From contig NC_010794.1 of the NCBI RefSeq assembly GCF_000019665.1, positions 1,426,001-1,490,000 of the forward strand: 64,000 nucleotides of DNA. The letters run 5' to 3'. The position numbers and the translations under genes were made by a program. The stretch is from Methylacidiphilum infernorum V4. Lineage in GTDB: Bacteria > Verrucomicrobiota > Verrucomicrobiia > Methylacidiphilales > Methylacidiphilaceae. Positions 55,252 to 63,775 of the stretch are shown here, piece by piece (the stretch's first letter is position 1; each line of letters begins with the position of its first letter). Below the pieces are notes generated by a model. It saw only the letters and a list, made by a program, of their open reading frames with translations, had not been told where the DNA came from and did not search any database.

Positions 55252-56319
55252 ATGACTGCAAAACATCCAGCTAAGAAGGATATCGATCAGGAAAAGCCAA
55301 TGGGGTTTTTCGAAAAATACCTCACCCTATGGGTCGCTTTATGCATCGGGGTTGGAATTTTTATCGGAAAAATGTTCCCTGCGCTTTTTAAATTTCTAGG
55401 AAGCCTAGAACTTATGCACGTAAACCTGGTAGTTGGGATTTTTGTTTGGCTCATGATCATACCGATGCTGATGAAGATCGACTTTGGTGCCCTTCACCAG
55501 GTGACCAGGCACATAAAGGGGATGATGGTTACGCTTATCGTCAATTGGGCGATTAAACCCTTTTCAATGGCTTTTTTGGGATGGCTTTTTCTAAAAAAGA
55601 TTTTTTACTCTTACCTTCCGGCCGATCAAATCGACTCTTATATTGCCGGGCTCATTTTGCTTGCAGCAGCCCCCTGTACAGCCATGGTCTTTGTATGGAG
55701 CCATCTCTGTCTTGGAGATCCCTATTTTACACTCTGTCAAGTCGCCCTTAACGACACCATCATGATTTTTGCCTTTGCCCCTATTGTAGGAATTTTGCTC
55801 GGTATCTCCTCTCTTCATGTCCCTTGGGGCACTCTTCTCCTTTCTGTCGCTTTTTACATCGTTCTCCCCCTGCTGATAGGTCAAGGGTTGAGAACAAAAA
55901 TACTAAAAGAGGGGGGCAGTGAAAAACTTCATCAGGTATTGAACTTCCTTCATCTGCCTACACTTGTCGCTCTTCTGGCGACCCTCGTTTTGCTCTTTGG
56001 ATTTCAGGGAAAGATTATTGTCCAGAACCCTTTTGTAATTTTACTTATCGCCCTGCCCATCATCCTGCAGGTTTATTTTAATTCAGCTTTTGCCTATTTT
56101 TTGAATCGTATCTTTAAAGTTGAGCATTGTGCAGCAGGTCCTTCTGCCTTGATTGGAGCGAGCAACTTTTTTGAACTTGCCGTGGCCACCGCCATTAGTC
56201 TCTTTGGCCTGGAATCAGGAGCGGCACTGGCGACCGTCGTCGGCGTTTTGATTGAAGTCCCCGTGATGCTTTCGGTTGTGGAGATCGTTAAAAGGACAAA
56301 AAACTGGTATGAGCGATAG
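55252..56319 (+). CDS. acr3: Arsenite efflux transporter ACR3 family
   Basis: A membrane protein of about 355 residues with ten hydrophobic segments that pumps arsenite out. The ACR3 pattern AAAPCTAMVFVWSHLCLGDP holds the essential cysteine, and VALNDTIMIFAFAPIV and GPSALIGASNFFELAVA are also typical. A TTG lies two codons before the ATG at 55252. With arsC and arsR it completes a full arsenic resistance locus. Confidence 0.93.
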   Translation: MTAKHPAKKDIDQEKPMGFFEKYLTLWVALCIGVGIFIGKMFPALFKFLGSLELMHVNLVVGIFVWLMIIPMLMKIDFGALHQVTRHIKGMMVTLIVNWAIKPFSMAFLGWLFLKKIFYSYLPADQIDSYIAGLILLAAAPCTAMVFVWSHLCLGDPYFTLCQVALNDTIMIFAFAPIVGILLGISSLHVPWGTLLLSVAFYIVLPLLIGQGLRTKILKEGGSEKLHQVLNFLHLPTLVALLATLVLLFGFQGKIIVQNPFVILLIALPIILQVYFNSAFAYFLNRIFKVEHCAAGPSALIGASNFFELAVATAISLFGLESGAALATVVGVLIEVPVMLSVVEIVKRTKNWYER

Positions 56320-56517
56320 CTTTTTCTTTCAAAGAACGAATTGCTGATCTCCTCCTGCGGTCATCCCGATAGGATAAAAAGTTTTTGACTTTTCCGCACC
56401 ATAAATATATCTCTTTTAGCTTTGTTTCGAGCTGTTCCCTGGCAAAGGAAAGGCCAATCGTTAGGCAATAAGGCCCATTTATTTCTAAAATGAAAAAATA
56501 CAAATGATTACAATAAA

Positions 56518-56550
56518 ATTTGACTATGCATTATTAAATTATTTATTAAA
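56518..56550 (+). promoter_or_regulatory. Possible sigma-70 promoter of the AcoR-like gene
   Basis: TTGACT at 56520-56525, spaced by 18 bases from TATTAA at 56544-56549, about 20 bases before the ATG at 56569. The region is very A+T-rich, so a chance match is possible. No -24/-12 sigma-54 element (GG and GC ten bases apart) was recognised here. Confidence 0.35.
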
Positions 56551-56568
56551 AACATAAAAAGTTGTATT

Positions 56569-58548
56569 ATGACCGAAATTATTAAGGAATGGGAAAATTT
56601 TGCTCTTAAGAATAATTTTCAACCAAGGGTAAGAAACGAAATCCAGAAAAGTTGGGAAAGATGTAAACAAAAGGGGGTAGATATTTCCAACCATTCCCCT
56701 CTCCTTCCCGCTGGAGAAAAATATCCTTGTTTAGATTTAGACCCGTTTGCTTTCCTTAAACCTCTTTTTCCCTTGCTTCGCATGCAAGCCATCGATTTTG
56801 ACTGTTTAATAACCCTTGTTAATTCTGATGGGATAGTCACATTTGTAGACGGGCCCGAAAGATTATTAGAAAAAGCCAATTTATACAAGCTTGTCATAGG
56901 ATCTAACTGGAGTGAAAAATATTGTGGGTGTTCAGCCATAGGCATTGCTATAGAAGAAAAAAAACCGATCTCAGTGATTGGCCCCGAACATTACTGCGCT
57001 TCCCTTCATAACATATGGTGCACTTCCGCAGTTATCCACAAACCTGAATCTAATGAGTTATTCATGGCTCTGACCATGATCGGAGACATTGCCCAAAATC
57101 CGATTCCCATTAGCGTTGCCGTAACCAATACTACGCTGATTGAAACCAAATTGGCAAAAATCCTTTATACCGATAGGGTCCTTCTCTACAATAAATTTTT
57201 AGAAAAAAAAGGAATTTCTACCTCTCCCGCCTTTCTCCTCATCGATTCCTTAGGCACAATTTTGCATTGTCCAGAAGAAATTTTCGACGAATTTCAAATC
57301 ACACGATACGATCCGATACTGATTAAGAATAAACCAAAACCCCATTTTGCGCAGGGTCAGTTCTTCGAATCGGATGTTATTTTGGGAAAAATTGCCGTTC
57401 CAGCCGTGATCGAACCTGTTCAATACCAGAACAGGACAGTCGGATATATCATAGAACTTAAAAATATTTTTTCATCTGAAAATTATAAATCATCTCCCTC
57501 TTCCTCTCTCTCCCCTAAAACTTTAAGAGGTCAAACCAATACGCTAGCCCCCTATTCTTCAGATTCAATAGTTGGCAAGTCTCCTGCCTTTGTTGCGGCA
57601 ATTGAAGAAGCCAAAATAGCTGCTCAAAATGATCTTCCCGTCCTCCTTTTAGGAGAAACGGGAACGGGAAAAGAAGTATTTGCCAAATACATACACCTGA
57701 ACAGTAAAAGATCAAAAGAGACTTTTCTAGCTCTTAATTGTGCTGCCATACCCAAGGATCTTGTCGTCAGTGAGCTTTTCGGATTTGAAGGTGGGACCTT
57801 TACGGGATCCGCTAAAGAGGGAAAAAAAGGCAAATTTCTTCTTGCCCATAAAGGTACACTATTTTTAGATGAAATTGGTGAGCTCCCCTTTGATATTCAA
57901 GGATCTCTTCTTAGAGTCCTCGAGGAATTCGAAATTTTTCCTATTGGTGCTAAAAGTCCTGTTCCCGTTGACGTGCGAATTATTGCCGCAACCAACCAGG
58001 ATCTTAGTACATATTGTTCTAAGGGATTATTTAGAAAAGATCTTTTCTATCGTTTAAATATTTTTCCTATTCAACTCCCTCCATTAAGAGAAAGAGACAA
58101 TGATATAGAATTACTATTTGTTCACTTCGTAAACGAGATATCATCACAATTGAAATTTACTTATCCTATTCCCTTTAACGATGTTATACCGTTTTTATAT
58201 CAATATCATTGGCCTGGAAACGTTAGAAAATTAAGGAATGTTGCTTATAGATTTGTAGTGAAATTGTTGCATAAGAACAGTATTAAAACAAATAACTTAT
58301 CAGAATTAATAAAAAGCATAATAGATATCAATAAAGAATGTAAACAATCTAATAATAATATCATTATCGGAAACATTGAGAGTTTGAATACAAATAATAA
58401 TGATAATGAAATAGGATTAAATTACAAGATAGAAATTTTTAATAGAGCATTAGAAAAATCTAAAGGGAATATTAGTAAAGCAGCCAAACTTTTAGGAATA
58501 CATAGGACAACATTATATAGATACTTAAAGAAAAATTATAAGTATTAA
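56569..58548 (+). CDS. AcoR-like sigma-54-dependent transcriptional activator
   Basis: A 659-residue activator. An N-terminal sensor region (GAF type, about 70-180), where cysteines C119, C121, C143 and C151 occur; AcoR-type proteins usually have GTN in place of the CGC at 119-121. A second sensor segment lies at 215-300. The AAA+ domain has Walker A GETGTGKE (362-369), Walker B GTLFLDEIGE, and an L1 loop GTFTGS (409-414) in place of GAFTGA. The C-terminal Fis helix-turn-helix is KSKGNISKAAKLLGIHRTTLYRYL. Its last 300 bases are strikingly A+T-rich, unlike the front. It is convergent with the pmo operon, and is a candidate activator for it. Confidence 0.88.
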   Translation: MTEIIKEWENFALKNNFQPRVRNEIQKSWERCKQKGVDISNHSPLLPAGEKYPCLDLDPFAFLKPLFPLLRMQAIDFDCLITLVNSDGIVTFVDGPERLLEKANLYKLVIGSNWSEKYCGCSAIGIAIEEKKPISVIGPEHYCASLHNIWCTSAVIHKPESNELFMALTMIGDIAQNPIPISVAVTNTTLIETKLAKILYTDRVLLYNKFLEKKGISTSPAFLLIDSLGTILHCPEEIFDEFQITRYDPILIKNKPKPHFAQGQFFESDVILGKIAVPAVIEPVQYQNRTVGYIIELKNIFSSENYKSSPSSSLSPKTLRGQTNTLAPYSSDSIVGKSPAFVAAIEEAKIAAQNDLPVLLLGETGTGKEVFAKYIHLNSKRSKETFLALNCAAIPKDLVVSELFGFEGGTFTGSAKEGKKGKFLLAHKGTLFLDEIGELPFDIQGSLLRVLEEFEIFPIGAKSPVPVDVRIIAATNQDLSTYCSKGLFRKDLFYRLNIFPIQLPPLRERDNDIELLFVHFVNEISSQLKFTYPIPFNDVIPFLYQYHWPGNVRKLRNVAYRFVVKLLHKNSIKTNNLSELIKSIIDINKECKQSNNNIIIGNIESLNTNNNDNEIGLNYKIEIFNRALEKSKGNISKAAKLLGIHRTTLYRYLKKNYKY

Positions 58549-58572
58549 TTAAAATAACTTAGATCTAAAATT

Positions 58573-58606
58573 AGTTAGCTAGCTAATACATATTAGCTAG
58601 CTAACT
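58573..58606. terminator. Long perfect hairpin between AcoR-like gene and pmo operon
   Basis: Two 15-base arms, the first at 58573-58587 and its exact inverse complement at 58592-58606, around an ACAT loop, followed by TTTTT on the plus strand. It is 24 bases past the activator stop and 18 bases from the outer-membrane gene end, so it can end transcripts from both sides. Confidence 0.8.
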
Positions 58607-58623
58607 TTTTATATCTTATTGTA

Positions 58624-59391
58624 TTAAAACATGAATCCTAGGTTTGCCGTTAAGAGTGGCTCATATACTTGATTTAAATTAAATGACCTTATACCAGCTT
58701 GAGTATTATGATATCCATTCAGATTTTGATCGAATAGCCAGAATAACGAAGCTCCGGTAAACCAGTGTTTATCAATAAGATAATTAAATCCGACAACTGG
58801 AGAATACCAACTACCCCAGACACTACCTAAATTTATATTACTGCTTTCAAGACTTAAAAGAACTCCTCCACCGGCTACACCAACATAGGGAACAAATTTT
58901 CCTGTGACGTATCCAACAATAGCAGCAAGACCTAAAAATCCTCCAATAGCGGAATTATTATCCATTTTCTGTAAGCCTTGGACATAAGACAAGCTTTGAT
59001 TTCCGAGAAAAGCGCCTACAAAGGCAACTCCAAAAGTCAAATGTTTCCATCTATCAGGATCATACCATAAAATACCTACTTGTACAGCAGGTACATATGA
59101 ATAATTTTTAGCTACATCAGTTGTCATTCCATTTAAAGTAGAAGTTCCTGAATAAGGAAAGGCTGGACCAAATCCTCCTAATACAAATAGATGATAAGGT
59201 TTTGGTTTATTGATTTCATTATGTTCGATAAGCTTTTTTTTCTGTTCATCATAGGATTTTGAATAATCATCATCCTTATTAATAATAATATCGTTATCTG
59301 TATTTGCAAATAAGCTTATGCATGACGAAGTAATTAGCATTGCTATACTTATAGTGATTTTTTTAATATATTTATGATAGAACATTTTCAT
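58624..59391 (-). CDS. Outer-membrane beta-barrel-like protein
   Basis: A 255-residue protein with a signal segment (about 8-29), a polar spacer to residue 65, then alternating hydrophobic strands rich in Gly and Tyr/Trp, and a C-terminal phenylalanine as in barrel proteins (LTANLGFMF). No family was recognised. Its ATG overlaps the stop of the PEP synthase gene by one base (TAATG), so it is the last gene of the pmo operon. A porin-like channel for a substrate is a guess. Confidence 0.55.
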   Translation of the reverse strand: MKMFYHKYIKKITISIAMLITSSCISLFANTDNDIIINKDDDYSKSYDEQKKKLIEHNEINKPKPYHLFVLGGFGPAFPYSGTSTLNGMTTDVAKNYSYVPAVQVGILWYDPDRWKHLTFGVAFVGAFLGNQSLSYVQGLQKMDNNSAIGGFLGLAAIVGYVTGKFVPYVGVAGGGVLLSLESSNINLGSVWGSWYSPVVGFNYLIDKHWFTGASLFWLFDQNLNGYHNTQAGIRSFNLNQVYEPLLTANLGFMF

Positions 59392-61838
59392 TATACCTCC
59401 TCTTTTTCATATTTTATGTTTTTTTCTAACTCAGACACTTTGATTTTTATAGACTGAATAGAGCTTGGATTGACTGATATGCTATCTATTCCTTCAATAA
59501 TTAAAAATTTAAGAAATTCTTCATACAGACTAGGAGCCTCTCCACATATTCCTACTTTTTTATTTTTTTTCTTAGCTACATTAATAACATTGGATATAGA
59601 TTTTTTAACAGCATCATTTCTTTCATCATATATATAGGAGATAATTTCTGAATCTCTATCAACACCTAATATTAATTGTGTTAAATCATTAGTCCCGATA
59701 GAATAACCATCATATATATTTAAAAATTCTTCTGCTAATATAATATTGCTTGGTATTTCACACATCATGTAGATTTCTGTACCGTTTTTTCCTTGATTTA
59801 TTCCATTTTTATTTAATTCTTCAATAACGCATATACCCTCCATAATAGTTCTGACAAAAGGAACCATAATTTTTATATTTTTTAACCCTATTTCATCACG
59901 AGCTTTTTTTATTGCACAACACTCTAATTTAAATGCTTGATTATATCTGTTATTATAATATCGGGAAGCACCCCTAAAACCTATCATCGGATTCCTTTCT
60001 TGTGGTTCAAATTCAGCTCCTCCGATTAAATTAATATACTCATTACTCTTAAAGTCACTGAGTCTTAGTATAACATCTTTTGGATAGAATGCTGCAGCAA
60101 TTAAAGCAATACCTTCCGCTAGCTTATCTATATAATATTCTTCTTTATTAGTATAATTCTCAGTTATTTTATCTATGATATTTTTAGTATCATTTGAAGA
60201 TAATTTATTATAATGAATTAATGCTAAAGGGTGTATTTTAACATAGTTTGATAATATAAATTCTTGCCTAGCTAGACCTACTCCATCATTTGGTAATGAA
60301 GATAACTGAATTGCTTTTTGTGGATTACCAATATTCATCATGACGCGTGTTTGCGTTATTATTTTTTTATTTATTTTTATTATATCTTTTTTATAGTTAA
60401 TTATACCATCATAAACTTGTCCTTTTTCGCCTTCAATACATACAACGGTAACTTTTTGATCATCTTTTAATATTTTTGTAGCATTATATGTCCCTATAAC
60501 TGCTGGTATATCTAATTCCCTACAAATAATTGCTGCATGACATGTTTTTGCCCCTTTATCAGTAATAATAGCTGATGCTTTACTCATTATGGATTCCCAA
60601 TCAGGATCAGTATTTTCTGTAACAAGAATATCTCCTATATTAAATCGATGCGCTTCATTAATAGATTTTATATTTTTTATAGTTCCATTGATAATCTTTT
60701 CACCGATACGTGTACCTTCAATTATTACTTTCCCCTTCTCTTCAATTTTATATATTGTTATAATATTATTTTCGTTATTAATTTTTGTTGTAATAGGTCT
60801 TGCTTGTAAAACATAGATATTGTTATCATTACCGTCTTTTGCCCATTCAATATCCATCGGGGTATATTTTCCATATTTTTTACTATAATGTTTTTCTATT
60901 ATTATACCCCATTTTGATAATGTTATTACTTCTTCTTTACTAAGAACATATTTATTACGATCAATGATAGGAACATCTATATCTATTAGATTTATTTCAT
61001 TGTTATTTGTATTAGAGTATATTAGTTTTTTTTCTTTCCTACCCAAAACTTTTTTAATTACCGGATTATATCTGCTATGAATTAATTCTTTAAATATATA
61101 GTATTCATCTGGATTGACATTGCCACGTACAATATTTTCGCCAAGACCATATGAGGCATTAATGACAATAATATTTTTAAAACCAGATTCAGGTTCAATG
61201 GTAAACATTATTCCAGAATAAGCTAAATCTGATCTTACCATTTTTTGTATTCCAACTGACATTGATATTTTTAATGTATCATATCCCATTTCCTTTCTAT
61301 ATAGTAATACTCGATCAGAATATATCGAAGCATAACATAGTTTGATAGAATGGAGTAATCTTTCTTCACCTTTAATATTTAAAAATGTATCTTGTTGCCC
61401 AGCAAAACTTGCATTTGGTAGATCTTCAGCTGTAGCACTCGATCTAACAGCTACATCTACTTCATTAGTATTATATTCTTGCGATAGAATATGATAAGCT
61501 TCTATTATGCTACTTTTTATTTCTCTAGGGAATTTTCCATTTATGATACATTTTTTAATATTTTTACTTGCATTTTTTATATCATTTATGTTGTTATAAT
61601 CCAATTTATTTATATATTCATTTATTATACTTCTTAATCCATTATATTTTATGTATTGATCGTATGCCCATCCTATAATAGCAAAACCTTTTGGAACGAC
61701 TATTCCATTAAAGGATAGCTCTCTGGTCATTTCTCCTAATGAAGCATTTTTACCTCCCACATGACATATATCTTGTAATGATATATCATGATACCACCTA
61801 ATATAATTATTTATAGATATACTAGAAGTTAATTTCAT
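59391..61838 (-). CDS. ppsA: Phosphoenolpyruvate synthase
   Basis: An 815-residue PEP synthase, which turns pyruvate and ATP into PEP, AMP and phosphate, needed to make sugars from C3 compounds. The N-terminal ATP-grasp domain has GGKNASLGEM (28-37) and RSSATAEDLPNASFAGQQD, the phospho-histidine domain has DKGAKTCHAAI with H434, and the C-terminal PEP-binding barrel has GFRGASRYY and KVGICGEAPS. Length is close to the E. coli enzyme (792). Pyruvate phosphate dikinase is less likely as its extra central region is lacking. The codon use is extremely A+T-rich. It sits between a PmoD-like gene (24-base gap) and an outer-membrane gene (one-base overlap). Confidence 0.88.
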   Translation of the reverse strand: MKLTSSISINNYIRWYHDISLQDICHVGGKNASLGEMTRELSFNGIVVPKGFAIIGWAYDQYIKYNGLRSIINEYINKLDYNNINDIKNASKNIKKCIINGKFPREIKSSIIEAYHILSQEYNTNEVDVAVRSSATAEDLPNASFAGQQDTFLNIKGEERLLHSIKLCYASIYSDRVLLYRKEMGYDTLKISMSVGIQKMVRSDLAYSGIMFTIEPESGFKNIIVINASYGLGENIVRGNVNPDEYYIFKELIHSRYNPVIKKVLGRKEKKLIYSNTNNNEINLIDIDVPIIDRNKYVLSKEEVITLSKWGIIIEKHYSKKYGKYTPMDIEWAKDGNDNNIYVLQARPITTKINNENNIITIYKIEEKGKVIIEGTRIGEKIINGTIKNIKSINEAHRFNIGDILVTENTDPDWESIMSKASAIITDKGAKTCHAAIICRELDIPAVIGTYNATKILKDDQKVTVVCIEGEKGQVYDGIINYKKDIIKINKKIITQTRVMMNIGNPQKAIQLSSLPNDGVGLARQEFILSNYVKIHPLALIHYNKLSSNDTKNIIDKITENYTNKEEYYIDKLAEGIALIAAAFYPKDVILRLSDFKSNEYINLIGGAEFEPQERNPMIGFRGASRYYNNRYNQAFKLECCAIKKARDEIGLKNIKIMVPFVRTIMEGICVIEELNKNGINQGKNGTEIYMMCEIPSNIILAEEFLNIYDGYSIGTNDLTQLILGVDRDSEIISYIYDERNDAVKKSISNVINVAKKKNKKVGICGEAPSLYEEFLKFLIIEGIDSISVNPSSIQSIKIKVSELEKNIKYEKEEV

Positions 61839-61862
61839 GTTATTTATATTATGAGCATAGTT

Positions 61863-62489
61863 TTATCTATACATTTTAATAAAAAGATATCCTATAAATG
61901 AACATATAACTAATATTATAGATAATACCTCTAATATTCTATAACAGAGTTCTTCAATATTGTATCCATCTTTTATATTAAATAAGAATTTGAATTGAAT
62001 TATTCTACTATTTAAAAAAATACCATATTTGTTAAGTAATTTTTCTGTTTCATCATTTATCACAATCTCTACATTGGTAATATATTTTCCTTGATTTAAA
62101 TATAACTTTTTGCATATAACTCCATTTATAGGTTTATCACTAAATGTATATATATTTTGATATGGTCTATTTTTATAGGCTATGGATATATTTATTGTTT
62201 TATTTTCTAATATATTAGCTACTCCAATTATATCATACACTAATGTTTGCATCCCTACATTTGGGCTAATGTTACACATGTTTTTAATAAAACATATGCT
62301 ATTGCTTGATATTATGTTTGCGGGATATATTTCAAAATGTGCTGCAAAATATTCATTTGTGATAAATCTGCAATCATCATTTATATCTTTAGCATATAAT
62401 ATATTATAGCTATATATTATTGGTATAAATATGAATAATATATTAACATATGTTTTTTTTGCATATTGATATAACCTATCTATATACAT
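61863..62489 (-). CDS. PmoD-like membrane-anchored protein
   Basis: A 208-residue protein with an N-terminal signal segment (about 15-34), an extracytoplasmic domain and one C-terminal membrane helix (about 187-205). It follows pmoB with a one-base overlap, the place and layout of PmoD, a copper-site protein of methane monooxygenase operons. Cys and Met residues in ICFIKNMCNISPNVGM could bind copper. The identification rests mostly on position and topology, as the sequence is highly divergent and A+T-rich. Confidence 0.45.
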   Translation of the reverse strand: MYIDRLYQYAKKTYVNILFIFIPIIYSYNILYAKDINDDCRFITNEYFAAHFEIYPANIISSNSICFIKNMCNISPNVGMQTLVYDIIGVANILENKTINISIAYKNRPYQNIYTFSDKPINGVICKKLYLNQGKYITNVEIVINDETEKLLNKYGIFLNSRIIQFKFLFNIKDGYNIEELCYRILEVLSIILVICSFIGYLFIKMYR

Positions 62490-63736
62490 TACTCAAAAAC
62501 AGGTACTACGAATTGATCTGCTATCGCTATAATATTTCTTCTTCCTTCTGTATCACTAAAGAAGAGTAGTCCTCCAAATCGTGAAGCTGTTTCTTTGTAT
62601 ATGGTTGATAATCTTTCAACTTCCCACGCAGAACCTTGAGCTTTGACATGAAGTGTTTTTGTTTCACCAGCTAGAATAGGTTCAGACGGTGTAATTTGTA
62701 ATTCTCCTCCGTTTACTTCCGGAGAATCAGAAGCCCACTGGTTGTTAGGTGCACTTGGATTTAGAAAGGCAACATTAGCCGTTTGAAATCTTTTTAAATA
62801 GACTTTATCAGTACCTTTATTTGTAACTTGTAAATCAAAATCCAGGCTACGCTGTTGAACGTTATATGTTGCTTTGGTCACCTTAGCTTCTACAAAAGCA
62901 GGTTCAGGAGCCAAAGGATCTATTCTAACGAATGTTTTCTGCAAAGGAACAACAATCGGAAATTGTTTTGATGTAATAAATGCACCGCCAAAGACAAGAA
63001 TCACCACTATAGCAAGGAACAAAAGACCAAATTGTGTATCTTTTTTTGTAATAAGTTCCTCTTCTTTTTCTAAATATGCTAGGCCTAGTCTTGGGGCTGT
63101 AGGTTTAAGTATCAGCCAATAATATAACCATCCTATTCCTAAAAACACCCATAACATTGACCAACCAAACGCTCTACTCAAGCCATAATTTTCTAAGTTT
63201 ACCGTCTGTCCTGTCAATGTTTTGATTATATATGTAAAAGGTGAATTGGAAGGATCTATAGCAACCTTGATTGAAGGTCCTACAATTGGGCCTATATCCT
63301 TTATGTTCATGGTTACACCAACGGGCCAATTTCCTGGTTGCCTAGCTGTAAGAACTTCCTTAAATTCATAGTTATCTCCTAATTTTATAATCATACTTGA
63401 AAATAGGGGTTGGCCGTTTACCACTGTTTCTTTACGTACAAGTCTTGGGCCTGGCTCAAAAAAGTTAATGTATCCAATACCTGAAAATCCTAGTTCATGT
63501 GGCCAAATAGGTAGAATCATTACCTTTCCAGTAACGACCAAATCTTCCCCAACTTTTAAATGATTTGTAGAAAATCTTACATCATAGAATTGAGCTGTCC
63601 TCATCCTCAGAATAGCTTCTTGTGCTCTTTCACCAATTCCAGATGAATATACCGGTGGAGCATTGATCAGCATCAATACCCCATAAATAATACTGATAAA
63701 CGTTAAAAATAATCCTTTAATGTTGTTATTTTTCAT
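62489..63736 (-). CDS. pmoB: Particulate methane monooxygenase subunit B (copper-site-lacking type)
   Basis: A 415-residue PmoB with a signal segment, an N-terminal cupredoxin domain (about 34-170), two membrane helices (about 191-212 and 237-256) and a C-terminal cupredoxin domain. Conserved parts are LRMRTAQFYD, ARQPGNWPVGVTMN and TGQTVNLENYGLSRAFGW. The copper ligands H33, H137 and H139 of the Methylococcus protein are replaced (I34, P138 and G140 here), and Q49 stands for H48, as known for verrucomicrobial PmoB proteins. It follows pmoA by 39 bases. Confidence 0.93.
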   Translation of the reverse strand: MKNNNIKGLFLTFISIIYGVLMLINAPPVYSSGIGERAQEAILRMRTAQFYDVRFSTNHLKVGEDLVVTGKVMILPIWPHELGFSGIGYINFFEPGPRLVRKETVVNGQPLFSSMIIKLGDNYEFKEVLTARQPGNWPVGVTMNIKDIGPIVGPSIKVAIDPSNSPFTYIIKTLTGQTVNLENYGLSRAFGWSMLWVFLGIGWLYYWLILKPTAPRLGLAYLEKEEELITKKDTQFGLLFLAIVVILVFGGAFITSKQFPIVVPLQKTFVRIDPLAPEPAFVEAKVTKATYNVQQRSLDFDLQVTNKGTDKVYLKRFQTANVAFLNPSAPNNQWASDSPEVNGGELQITPSEPILAGETKTLHVKAQGSAWEVERLSTIYKETASRFGGLLFFSDTEGRRNIIAIADQFVVPVFE

Positions 63737-63775
63737 AATTTATCCCTCTTTTTATTTGTATACGTAGTTACAATA

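Larger units (their letters stand above)
58200..62490. other. A+T-rich segment
   Basis: The DNA from within the end of the AcoR-like gene through the outer-membrane, PEP synthase and PmoD-like genes is visibly much richer in A+T than the rest of the window, with many ATA isoleucine and AAT asparagine codons. pmoB and pmoA to its right are less extreme. This may mark transfer from another source or relaxed composition. Confidence 0.7.
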
